A DNA stretch of 64,000 nucleotides from positions 158,907 through 222,906 of IMG/VR virus record IMGVR_UViG_3300013233_000093. One strand, given 5' to 3'. This DNA comes from a virus. A program made the translations under genes and the position numbers. Numbering within the stretch: the first letter of the stretch is position 1; each line of letters starts with the position of its first letter. The notes below the pieces were generated by a model. It was given only the letters and a program-made list of their open reading frames with translations. It was not told the origin of the DNA and did not search any database. Shown one piece after another: positions 15,963 through 23,652 of the stretch.

Positions 15963-16439
15963 ATGGATACACCAGGTATGGTGGTGATAGAATGTGAGTC
16001 AGTGGTGCTGGATGCTATGACAGGACTGTCATTTGGCATAATGTGCATGGCAATGGCTAACTACCTATTCGTGGGTAGCTGGCACCTGACGTTCCTTTTA
16101 GTAGTCGGGGTACTGATAAGTAATTACCGGCTACGTGGCGTCTTATCTCGATACCGTTGTTTGTTACAGCAAGATTATACATCAAGCATGGACTACATGA
16201 CAAGCAACGTTGTGTCATCCACCTCTTCAATTGCACTGCTGTTCATACTGTTTAGCGTGGCCACTGCGTACACAGCAGTGCATACAGTCATGTGGCCTGC
16301 GTTACTCATTACTTATATAGTGACTGCATTACTATACTGGAAGGTCAACAACGCACTGAGTTATTACACACTCTCGGTGAATCACCACAGATCCCAGTTT
16401 ATACGTAATACAGTCACGGGTAGGTACGAACGTGTGTAA
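15963..16439 (+). CDS. Four-helix membrane protein, array member 6
   Basis: Begins one base after the stop of member 5, following an AAGGAG site. Helices: 'LSFGIMCMAMANYLFV', 'LTFLLVVGVLISNYRL', then 'SIALLFILFSVATAYTAVHTV' and 'ALLITYIVTALLYW'. The loop is basic ('RGVLSRYRCLLQ'). It closes the array; the next gene has its own early promoter. Confidence 0.75.
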   Translation: MDTPGMVVIECESVVLDAMTGLSFGIMCMAMANYLFVGSWHLTFLLVVGVLISNYRLRGVLSRYRCLLQQDYTSSMDYMTSNVVSSTSSIALLFILFSVATAYTAVHTVMWPALLITYIVTALLYWKVNNALSYYTLSVNHHRSQFIRNTVTGRYERV

Positions 16440-16454
16440 TTTGCGTTCGTCTGT

Positions 16455-16480
16455 ATGATAACGCTATATTACCTTAGTGA
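16455..16480 (+). promoter_or_regulatory. Early promoter of hairpin-chain cassette 1
   Basis: The core is TATATTAC at 16465-16472, followed by CTTAGTGA, as in the promoter at 23564 (CTTTAGTGAT). It precedes the lipoprotein gene and the hairpin-rich gene. Confidence 0.65.
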
Positions 16481-16482
16481 GG

Positions 16483-17507
16483 CATGCGACCTTGCATGTT
16501 GTAACCATAGGTGCCATAACCTACAAAGATAGGTATGGTAAGTGAAGAGTATGAAATTAGATGTAGAGTCTCTACTGATCGCCGTTGTGGCGGTCGTTGT
16601 TCTTGTCGGGTGTTTTGCACCTGACGCTTCCACAGGTCGTACTTATAAAGAGTACGGCCCTTCTGAAACAGAAGCGGCGCAGTTGCGTCGCGATTATGGG
16701 CCTGCGAGGCCCAAAGGATATTAAAAATGTTTGTTGCCCGTAACTACAACGCCAAGGCTAGCATTAGCCTTGGCGTATTAACCAGTGAGGGGGATGTGTC
16801 TGTTGCACTGTCCCCCTCACTGAGAGGAGTGGAACACGGCTACGCAGTGATCGCCACTCTGCGGGGAGGTGCCATGAAAGCACTAGCCCCAGCTGGCCGT
16901 GTGCTGGAAGCCTGCACAGGTTTCCAGGTATTTACCAGAGATGGTAAATACCTTGTTCTAGGCACTGCTGTCGGTGACGACAGTGCTTATATCCGTCTCT
17001 TCAACCGCTATGGTAAAAACATAGCGGCCGTGTTCGAGGCGGGAGACGTAGATTCTTTTACGTTCTCCTCCTCATTTCTGGAGTCCATTATTAATGGACT
17101 CTTGGTGGCCTCTGGGAATTTTCCCAGAGAGTCACAGTGGGGGCGCAAGTCCTTCTCTTCCAAGACCAGCGATGGCTTGGATCCATGCATGCCCAAACTG
17201 GGCACCCAGAGCACCCAGGCGGGTACAATGCAGGTAAACGGTGATATGAAGAATATCACCATCGACATCACCACCCGTGAGGGGAAAGTGATGGCGTTGA
17301 AAGCGCTTAAGAAGCACACCCGCACCGCCTACAGTGTGTCCGACGATCTGTCCATGGTAGTATGTGCACAGCAAAACGCTGCGGGAGATCATTTCCGCAG
17401 TAAACTGTCAGTCTACACCTTCGGTGATGGAGAGTATCTCCACACCGCTACGGTGTGGCTGCCCGTCGATCACGACGGGGTTATGGGTCACACAGAAATG
17501 TGTGACC
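16483..17507 (+). other. Chain of unrelated perfect hairpins (cassette 1)
   Basis: Stems read directly from the sequence include 16749-16760/16765-16776 (12 bp), 16783-16794/16811-16822 (12 bp), 16926-16936/16943-16953 (11 bp), 17005-17012/17020-17027 (8 bp), 17081-17088/17094-17101 (8 bp), 17110-17118/17121-17129 (9 bp, nominal loop 2), 17240-17247/17253-17260 (8 bp), 17440-17447/17451-17458 (8 bp), 17462-17468/17473-17479 (7 bp) and 17486-17494/17499-17507 (9 bp, GAAA loop). Many shorter or bulged ones lie between. By a rough count, far fewer than one stem of 8 bp would be expected by chance in this length. Confidence 0.85.
16551..16724 (+). CDS. Small lipoprotein, 57 aa
   Basis: An N-terminal hydrophobic stretch ends in a lipobox, L-V-G-C, at about residues 18-21, so the mature protein should be lipid-anchored with a short polar tail rich in Tyr, Gly and Pro. 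A GTG at 16542 is an alternative start with a slightly better ribosome site. The coding DNA already shows the hairpin pattern: stems at 16638-16656 (6 bp), 16660-16674 (6 bp) and 16698-16712 (6 bp). It is the first gene of cassette 1. Confidence 0.65.
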   Translation: MKLDVESLLIAVVAVVVLVGCFAPDASTGRTYKEYGPSETEAAQLRRDYGPARPKGY

Positions 17508-17536
17508 GGGTCGGCCACATGTTAAGAGGAGGCTAA
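16727..17536 (+). CDS. Hypothetical protein encoded by a hairpin-chain gene, 269 aa
   Basis: I do not recognise the protein. It has beta-type segments ('FQVFTRDGKYLVLGTAV', 'LSVYTFGDGEYLHTATVWLPV') that look like propeller blades, a Ser/Gly/Thr-rich linker near 135-165, and a His- and Met-rich C-terminus. The DNA is extraordinary: at least nine perfect stems of 8 bp or more with short loops follow one another through the gene, each of different sequence. An AAAGGA ribosome site precedes the ATG, two bases after the lipoprotein stop. A strong terminator follows. Confidence 0.75.
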   Translation: MFVARNYNAKASISLGVLTSEGDVSVALSPSLRGVEHGYAVIATLRGGAMKALAPAGRVLEACTGFQVFTRDGKYLVLGTAVGDDSAYIRLFNRYGKNIAAVFEAGDVDSFTFSSSFLESIINGLLVASGNFPRESQWGRKSFSSKTSDGLDPCMPKLGTQSTQAGTMQVNGDMKNITIDITTREGKVMALKALKKHTRTAYSVSDDLSMVVCAQQNAAGDHFRSKLSVYTFGDGEYLHTATVWLPVDHDGVMGHTEMCDRVGHMLRGG

Positions 17537-17555
17537 ATATTGATGTTGGTTAGAT

Positions 17556-17605
17556 AGGTTGACGTTACATACGTCAACCTAGCCTATGTCTTTATTTTTT
17601 ATTTT
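17556..17605 (+). terminator. Intrinsic terminator of cassette 1
   Basis: A 10-bp stem (17556-17565 with 17571-17580) is followed by a long T-rich run that reaches the next start codon. Confidence 0.85.
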
Positions 17606-17607
17606 TT

Positions 17608-18690
17608 ATGAGTACATACTTACAAGGCATCATAGACGGGGAACCTGCGAAGTTCTTTACGTCTGCATCTAAAAACGGTGACTGTGTTGTAACCTACGAT
17701 AACACAAGTGTCGGCGTATTGCACACTAAGTGCATCGTAAATTCCAGTTGGACTGCGTTACCTGATGTCACTGTCCCGACCGTTACGGGTGATAAGTTCA
17801 GTGGGCTGTTTGCAATAAGCGGAGACGGGCAGCGACTATTCACTGCGGGATACGCCGCGACAGGCACTGTAAACATTTACGTGCGTCAGAGAATCACGGC
17901 AGGTTGGGCATCTCCAATAAGCGTAATAACCACGGTTACTGCGTATGATTTACACACACAGCTTATTGTTTCTTATGACGGATCGTTAGTCGTTATCAAC
18001 AGCATAGACAATCTGACAAAGGCGTCTGAGTTCTATCTGTTTAAAGCCACTACGGCATGGCCTGCGATACCACACGTTATCACAGCAGATAGGATAAGTT
18101 GTAGTAACGATGGCACCCGTGTCGTCTGTGGCACTGCATGCGGGTTAACTGCTCGAGGTAAGGCAGACTTGCTTTACTACGATAATGGAACATGGCTTCC
18201 TCCTGTAAGTCTCGATGCCAAGCTCACTGGGCGATCGTCCACGCGGGACGGTTTAGTGACGATATCAGGGGACGGACTCACTGTGGTGTGCGCTGCGCTG
18301 TTAAACCCACCCAGGGGATCCACAGTAGGGACTTATTCACTTGTGCGATATCAACTGGCTGAAATCGGGAACGTCGCTTACGCGGGCGTTATAGGCGCCA
18401 GAACGGGATGCGGTATACAAGAGCTACCAGCAATCATCCAGAACATTGTGATCTGCACTCGCGGGGAGAACGTCCTTGTGTATGGAGTAGATGCTGCAGG
18501 CGGGATGGTCTCTGATCTGTACACGATGAAAGACGCGTTATGGCGGGTGATAAAAGCACCTGCTACCGTGGAACTTATTACCCTGCAATCTGTATCTGCA
18601 CCCAGAGCTTACGTATGCAATAACGCCGATGCGTACATGATTACCTATGCCACACCGAATGGTGTAGAACGATCCAGTATACTAAAGTGA
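17608..18690 (+). CDS. Beta-propeller-like virion protein, 360 aa
   Basis: Repeated blade-type units with 'SGDGQRLFTAG', 'SYDGSLVVINS', 'SNDGTRVVCGT' and 'SGDGLTVVCAA' spaced by about 45-55 residues suggest a six- or seven-bladed propeller like FG-GAP or YVTN proteins. There is no signal peptide. It is the first of four consecutive propeller genes followed by a spike-like gene, so a tail or adhesin role is likely. The ATG lies immediately after the terminator T-run. Confidence 0.65.
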   Translation: MSTYLQGIIDGEPAKFFTSASKNGDCVVTYDNTSVGVLHTKCIVNSSWTALPDVTVPTVTGDKFSGLFAISGDGQRLFTAGYAATGTVNIYVRQRITAGWASPISVITTVTAYDLHTQLIVSYDGSLVVINSIDNLTKASEFYLFKATTAWPAIPHVITADRISCSNDGTRVVCGTACGLTARGKADLLYYDNGTWLPPVSLDAKLTGRSSTRDGLVTISGDGLTVVCAALLNPPRGSTVGTYSLVRYQLAEIGNVAYAGVIGARTGCGIQELPAIIQNIVICTRGENVLVYGVDAAGGMVSDLYTMKDALWRVIKAPATVELITLQSVSAPRAYVCNNADAYMITYATPNGVERSSILK

Positions 18691-18701
18691 GGTAAATAAG
18701 A

Positions 18702-19853
18702 ATGAGTATCTTTTATAAGCACCAAGTGTTTGAAGGTAATGCTGAAGTACAGGACATGGCCGTCTCCACCGACGGCACAATGTTGGTGATTGGTCGACCT
18801 GACCTGTCCAGTGTATCCATTTATGAGAAACTGGCTACTGTACCGACCTTTGATGTCCCTGTATCATTAGACATGCCTGAAAGAAGAAACTTCGGCTATG
18901 CAGTGGCGCTATCAGGTGATCTTAATACCATTGCAGTGGGTTACTCAGAAATAGCCGTAGAGGACACCTACATGGCTCCTGAGTTCACCCACGTGGTTAT
19001 GTTTATCCGCAATGATCTCGGCAACTGGATTGAAGACGGTGAGGTATCGGTAGGCTTAAACGGAGTAACTCCCGATACGATACGACTGTCGTTCGACGGA
19101 CTTACGTTAACCGTGGGCGGCAGTGACCTTGTGTATACACTTATAAAGGATCCCGTGAACGGCGATGTGTTGGATACGGAAGATCTTCCGCTTACCGCTC
19201 AGTTGTTTGAGCGATCGTTGGCTGATCCTTGGCATGCCGTAAAGGCGGTGCGGGCAGGCAACATAGACGGGCTACAGCAAGCGTTTGGCGGGAATGCGTG
19301 GACAGTGAATAACGTCGCTGGTGCAGTGGATGAGATGATGGTCTCTACTGAATGGCGTCATGGACCTGTGGCAGGCTGTCGTATGTACAGAGTAACGAAG
19401 AAAGCCGGTATTTGGACCGCGCCGGTTTTGGATGTATCCGCTATGGGCAGCGACATTGTTATGTCAGACGACATGACTGTAATGATCGTGTCTGTCACGT
19501 CTAACGTGCCACAGGCCGGTTTGTTTCATATGTACGCACGCACTCCAGGCGGTGCGTGGAGTGTGCCTACCGTGATCCTAAAGCCTCCTCTGGCAGATGA
19601 CCTGTTGTTTGCCCTTAACCTAGGAATGAGTTCTGATGGATTATGGCAGTCCGCTACAGCAAGGCATTACGATGCGCCATCAGGTAACGTATACGTATAT
19701 AAAGCAGGTGTGTATAACGGACGCATTGTAACCGGAGATGTCACGCGGACTTCGTTTGGTAAAATTACCAGATTGCCCTCATTACCACAGCCCGTAGTCT
19801 ACGTGTCGGACGGTTCTAATGTAAACCAGTATACTACTGTATTACCATTATAA
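18702..19853 (+). CDS. Beta-propeller-like virion protein, 383 aa
   Basis: Second of the propeller series. Blade motifs include 'STDGTMLVIGRPD', 'ALSGDLNTIAVGYS', 'SFDGLTLTVGGSD', 'MSDDMTVMIVSVT' and 'SSDGLWQSATAR'. It is fully soluble and lacks a separate anchor domain. The short spacing (11 bases) to the previous gene indicates one operon. The receptor or partner is unknown. Confidence 0.65.
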   Translation: MSIFYKHQVFEGNAEVQDMAVSTDGTMLVIGRPDLSSVSIYEKLATVPTFDVPVSLDMPERRNFGYAVALSGDLNTIAVGYSEIAVEDTYMAPEFTHVVMFIRNDLGNWIEDGEVSVGLNGVTPDTIRLSFDGLTLTVGGSDLVYTLIKDPVNGDVLDTEDLPLTAQLFERSLADPWHAVKAVRAGNIDGLQQAFGGNAWTVNNVAGAVDEMMVSTEWRHGPVAGCRMYRVTKKAGIWTAPVLDVSAMGSDIVMSDDMTVMIVSVTSNVPQAGLFHMYARTPGGAWSVPTVILKPPLADDLLFALNLGMSSDGLWQSATARHYDAPSGNVYVYKAGVYNGRIVTGDVTRTSFGKITRLPSLPQPVVYVSDGSNVNQYTTVLPL

Positions 19854-19874
19854 CAATATAAAATCGGAGAGAAG

Positions 19875-20990
19875 ATGACTTACGCAGACAACGTCCGCAA
19901 ATGCATAGACATGGACATGAGCGCAGACGGACGCAGTTGCGTTACGCTGGACAGAGTGATGGATAATAAAGACGCCATCGGTACCCTACATCACCACACT
20001 TTGTTGGGCGGTGAATGGCACAACACCCGTACCTTTCAAATACCCACGTTGTTCAAGACATCTGTGTCGTATGAAACGGTACAGGCCGTGTGTATATCAG
20101 GAGACGGTAACGTAATGGCTGTGACGACCAATTTCAGTTATCGTGTATACGTCAAATCCTTATACGACGGCAACATTTGGATGCCTGTTATAACGCACTC
20201 TTATCGATACGATAAGATCGCCACGACACGAGGCGCCAGACCTACGCTAAGTTATACGGGCAACAAGCTTATGCTTTCCCCGATAGGACATACTCCTAAA
20301 CGATGTAGGTTAAAACTGGTATACCTCACGGCTAAGTTTGATTACAACCAAGTAGGTAAGTATAATGACTTATCCATAAACCCCACGTTTTACTGGGATG
20401 TAACTAACGTGGCCGTGAGTGAGATAAGTACGAGTTACATCGTCGGGATTATCACAGAAGCCACTGTACGTCAGGCGCGACATAAGGGCAATGGCGTGTT
20501 GCGTGTAGAGGACATCACAGGTCACCTGCAGAAAAAGATCCGTGATGTACGTCTGTACGGACTGTATGTGGAACCACGCAACATTTGCCATCATCAAGAT
20601 GAACGTGAAATGGCGTACATCAATGGCTTAGAAGGTGCGTTACACGTACTGCCATATGACACACAGAAGCAAGTCATCGTGACAGACATGCCGGACAATA
20701 CTGTCGCCACAGGCACGGTGTCTTCCAGCTTAGACGGTGATATCATCGCAGTGAGTGTGTGCAGATCCGGTACATACGGTTTACTCATATTTAAACGACG
20801 CGGTAGGGTATACGATGTGGCAAGGTTTGTGGATACCAATTCCAACGACGCCATTAACCCGATCGCTGTCTATAAGGTAAGTCCTTGTGGTAATCACTTG
20901 GACTACAGCGTCCCCACTAAAATAGACCCTGCTACAGGGGAACGTGGGGACTGGACACGCTTACAACTTAACATTGTTGAAAAGGATTAA
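19875..20990 (+). CDS. Beta-propeller-like virion protein, 371 aa
   Basis: Third propeller gene. Blade-like motifs are 'SADGRSCVTLDR', 'SGDGNVMAVTTN', 'SYTGNKLMLSP', 'SLDGDIIAVSVC'. It is more divergent and basic than its neighbours. It starts after GGAGAGAAG and ends two bases before the next gene. Confidence 0.6.
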   Translation: MTYADNVRKCIDMDMSADGRSCVTLDRVMDNKDAIGTLHHHTLLGGEWHNTRTFQIPTLFKTSVSYETVQAVCISGDGNVMAVTTNFSYRVYVKSLYDGNIWMPVITHSYRYDKIATTRGARPTLSYTGNKLMLSPIGHTPKRCRLKLVYLTAKFDYNQVGKYNDLSINPTFYWDVTNVAVSEISTSYIVGIITEATVRQARHKGNGVLRVEDITGHLQKKIRDVRLYGLYVEPRNICHHQDEREMAYINGLEGALHVLPYDTQKQVIVTDMPDNTVATGTVSSSLDGDIIAVSVCRSGTYGLLIFKRRGRVYDVARFVDTNSNDAINPIAVYKVSPCGNHLDYSVPTKIDPATGERGDWTRLQLNIVEKD

Positions 20991-20992
20991 AC

Positions 20993-21985
20993 ATGCATAC
21001 AGAATCAATTCGCATTACCGAGTTAGCTGAGTTCGCAAGTGATACGTTCAGCAGTAATGCAATGGATTTATCCAGTGACGGTAAAACCGTGGTGACGATT
21101 ACACCCGACCAGAAACACGCGGTTGTATTGGTTGTGATGAATAAGCACAGGCGTAAATGGTCTAAGGTCGCAGAAGTGACACTGCACGGATGTAACTATG
21201 ACGATGCCAGTGTAAGCATCAGTCCGGATGGATTGCGTGTTGCGGTGGGTCTACCTGGAGATGACGTTGTGTATGTCTATCGCTTATACGTGCACGGCGT
21301 GAAACCACTTACATGCATATGTCGTCTACATCGTCCGAACTCCATGATCGTACACGGATTTGGTTGCGTCGTAGCCATTCGATTGGTTAACGAAAAGTAT
21401 CGTTTGTTTACGACTGCGTACTGCATGCAAATGCATGCGTATGAATTCGATGATAAAGATGCCGCTAAGTGCGTTCGTACTGGGACGCTGCAAGCACCTA
21501 TGACACCTAACGCGTACTACGACATCTTTGCCAATCATGACGGGTCACGTGTCACAGTTATAACAGGATCTACTGCTACCGTGATGACCGGCGAATTGAT
21601 GACATTGGAGATGATTGCGTTACCATCGACTGTGGATCGTGCGTGTGCAGCAGACAGTGACGTGGCCGTGGTCTCTTCTGGAGATAACCTGTATCATACA
21701 CGCTATAATGCAGAGAGCAAGGAGGCCAAGGAGGTGCTAGACGATCCACTGGCCATCAGTGTGGATGTGTCTGCCAACTACGATGGCACGGTCTTAATAA
21801 ACGCCATGCGCAGTAAGATGGTGGTGTACGATTATAAAGCCGATCTCGTCACCCATGTGGGGTTGTTACGCCCAGATGTGAACGGGATGACGGGTAGATG
21901 TACTATGGCAGGTGCATCACGTGCATGTGCTGGCATGCATCAGTTACGTGCTGGCGGAAGTGTGTTATCAATAGCGGAATGGTGA
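20993..21985 (+). CDS. Beta-propeller-like virion protein, 330 aa
   Basis: Fourth propeller gene. It contains 'SSDGKTVVTITPD', 'SPDGLRVAVGLPGDDVVYVY', 'NHDGSRVTVITG' and 'NYDGTVLINAMRSKMVVYDY', again at regular spacing. The gene lies one base before the spike-like gene at 21987, which argues for joint assembly on the baseplate or tail tip. Confidence 0.65.
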   Translation: MHTESIRITELAEFASDTFSSNAMDLSSDGKTVVTITPDQKHAVVLVVMNKHRRKWSKVAEVTLHGCNYDDASVSISPDGLRVAVGLPGDDVVYVYRLYVHGVKPLTCICRLHRPNSMIVHGFGCVVAIRLVNEKYRLFTTAYCMQMHAYEFDDKDAAKCVRTGTLQAPMTPNAYYDIFANHDGSRVTVITGSTATVMTGELMTLEMIALPSTVDRACAADSDVAVVSSGDNLYHTRYNAESKEAKEVLDDPLAISVDVSANYDGTVLINAMRSKMVVYDYKADLVTHVGLLRPDVNGMTGRCTMAGASRACAGMHQLRAGGSVLSIAEW

Positions 21986-21986
21986 T

Positions 21987-22904
21987 ATGGATTCTCAAGT
22001 AAGACGCAAGTCCCTTGCTGTGGTGGCGATGAACAAAAAGTTATCGTCTAACATCATCGAGTGCTCCCCCGTAGAACAGATCCGTCTTATGGACGGTGAG
22101 TTAGACGTGGGCACGGAAGATGTGGTCAGCAGTGGGATCGACCGGGATAACAATGTATACACTGCCAGTATAAAGATGGGTGTGACTGTGGAGGCGGAAT
22201 GGTGGCCTGAGACCAACCGTCCCACACCGCCTGACGTCCGCCGTGGAGAGACTGTATGGCTATGGCATACCGGAGACAGTAATAAGTTTTACTGGGAGTC
22301 TACGGGAGCCTATGACGACCTCAGACGTCTAGAGACCATCGTCTTTCGCTTATCTGGATTACCCGATAACGCAGATGAGAAGTTAGATGCCAGTAATACG
22401 TACTGGATAGAATGGTCTACTCATAAGAAGATGGTGACGTTACATACTTCTATGCGTAACGGTGAGAAGGCAGGTTACACATTACAACTTAACACGGGTG
22501 ATGGTCAGGCTACGCTGGAGGATAATGAAGGTAATATAGTTCAGTTGGATACAGCAGCCACACACATCTGGGCGCGTAACATAAAAGACAGCATCTTTGA
22601 GTTACTTAAAGGTGATATACGCGCGTCCGTCCCAGGCGGGTCGGAGATCTTTATGAAGGACGGAGACATCCTTACTCATAACGGCCATGGCGTAGAGTTT
22701 AACATGGTAGGTGGAAACACAATCCACAAGATGCCAGGTAACTACATCATAAACGCGACGAACATGATCGTGAATGCAAAGACCATGCACAACAAACCTG
22801 TAATTGGCGGAAAGGCCACTTACGGTAAGATCAGTGTAGGAAGCATCTCTGGTGGTAAGGGGTCATTTGGCCTGTTGCTTGCTGGTAAGTTTAACTATCC
22901 ATAG
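21987..22904 (+). CDS. Putative baseplate spike protein, 305 aa
   Basis: An N-terminal OB-like region ('RRGETVWLWHTGDSNKFYWES', about residues 85-110) is followed by a long series of short beta strands with regular polar turns ('GYTLQLNTGDGQATLEDNEGNIVQLD', then 'GSEIFMKDGDILTHNGHGVEFNMVGGNTIHKMPGNYIINATNMIVNA'). This is the pattern of a trimeric beta-helix spike such as gp5 or VgrG tips. The C-terminus is Gly-rich. Assignment rests on pattern only; no membrane-puncturing His/metal tip motif is obvious. Confidence 0.5.
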   Translation: MDSQVRRKSLAVVAMNKKLSSNIIECSPVEQIRLMDGELDVGTEDVVSSGIDRDNNVYTASIKMGVTVEAEWWPETNRPTPPDVRRGETVWLWHTGDSNKFYWESTGAYDDLRRLETIVFRLSGLPDNADEKLDASNTYWIEWSTHKKMVTLHTSMRNGEKAGYTLQLNTGDGQATLEDNEGNIVQLDTAATHIWARNIKDSIFELLKGDIRASVPGGSEIFMKDGDILTHNGHGVEFNMVGGNTIHKMPGNYIINATNMIVNAKTMHNKPVIGGKATYGKISVGSISGGKGSFGLLLAGKFNYP

Positions 22905-22948
22905 ACGGCATACACAGTACCGCATTGCGGTACTGTGTCTTATGCCGT
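22905..22948. terminator. Bidirectional terminator
   Basis: An 11-bp stem (22913-22923 with 22927-22937) is extended by an outer 8-bp stem (22905-22912 with 22941-22948). It lies between convergent genes. Confidence 0.8.
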
Positions 22949-22956
22949 GTATTGTA

Positions 22957-23493
22957 CTACTGTGATATATGCGCCATCAGTTCTTCCAGCTCTTCCGGAT
23001 GGTGTATGTTAAACACCGGGATCTTAGCATGATTGGCGACTCGCATCTCTAAGAAGGTGATTGTAGGACTGTACGCGACCACGAATTCAGAACGTGACTG
23101 TGCGCCTACTAACTCTTCATCTCCTAATACAGATAACGTTTTAGCTACTGACTTAAGACGATCTTCTTTAGACCCCCGTAGCAGATTACTGTCAAGCTTG
23201 TTGCTGTCCAAGTGTCGGACTACTTGATGTTCTTCTGTTGTGGTGGGCACCCAGCAATGTGCATTGTGTTGATTCTTGATTCGAGGCGCTGTCTTAGAAT
23301 AACTCCATATCTCGTGACTGCCGTTGGCCATTAATGCGCCGTTGACAAACTCCTCTGCGACGCCTTCTGTGCCGTTATGTCTAAGAGTGTAACCCATCTT
23401 AGCCAACCGACTTGAAATGCCGTGTATGGCCTCTGTGATGTGCTTAGGGGCAGACGTCGCGCATCCTGCACCTGTATAGAATTTTTCACTCAT
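22957..23493 (-). CDS. SLOG-domain protein, DprA-like, 178 aa
   Basis: The N-terminal 'FYTGAGCATSAPKHITEAIHGISSRLAKMGYTLRHNGTEGVAEEFVNGAL' follows the phage SLOG/DprA-like pattern of a Rossmann fold with a Gly-rich nucleotide-binding turn ('GIGS' replaced by 'GAGC') and the 'G-T/A-E/D-G-x-A' loop. Such proteins bind nucleotides or nucleotide-derived signals. The C-terminal 'VANHAKIPVFNIHHPEELEELM' fits the family end. It is alone on the - strand beside the TraB-like cassette. Function in the phage is unknown. Confidence 0.65.
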   Translation of the reverse strand: MSEKFYTGAGCATSAPKHITEAIHGISSRLAKMGYTLRHNGTEGVAEEFVNGALMANGSHEIWSYSKTAPRIKNQHNAHCWVPTTTEEHQVVRHLDSNKLDSNLLRGSKEDRLKSVAKTLSVLGDEELVGAQSRSEFVVAYSPTITFLEMRVANHAKIPVFNIHHPEELEELMAHISQ

Positions 23494-23556
23494 TTACTGC
23501 GTGCTCCATATGTGGATTTATTAGACATACGATACTTAACTGTGTTCGCTACTATC

Positions 23557-23577
23557 TACTATCTATATTACTTTAGT
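23557..23577 (+). promoter_or_regulatory. Early promoter of hairpin-chain cassette 2
   Basis: The core is TATATTAC at 23564-23571 with CTTTAGTGAT following. It opens the leader shared with cassette 3. Confidence 0.7.
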
Positions 23578-23646
23578 GATACTTAGGTAATAATACTTAG
23601 GTGCACTGTTATAACTAATAGATCTCTTACTAGAGATCAAAGGATA
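23578..23646 (+). repeat. 69-nt leader, copy A (shared with 40037-40105)
   Basis: The 69 nt match the leader at 40037-40105 apart from the six central bases of an 18-nt hairpin (23621-23638). The arms GATCTC/GAGATC are the same, but the loop is TTACTA here and TAGTAA there, its reverse complement. Two copies of ATACTTAGG lie upstream within the leader. The AAAGGATA ribosome site follows. Confidence 0.9.
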
Positions 23647-23652
23647 AAGATT

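Noticed and set aside
16483-17507. Possible CRISPR array or REP-type repeat cluster
   Set aside because: The hairpins differ in sequence from one another and there are no direct repeats with spacers.
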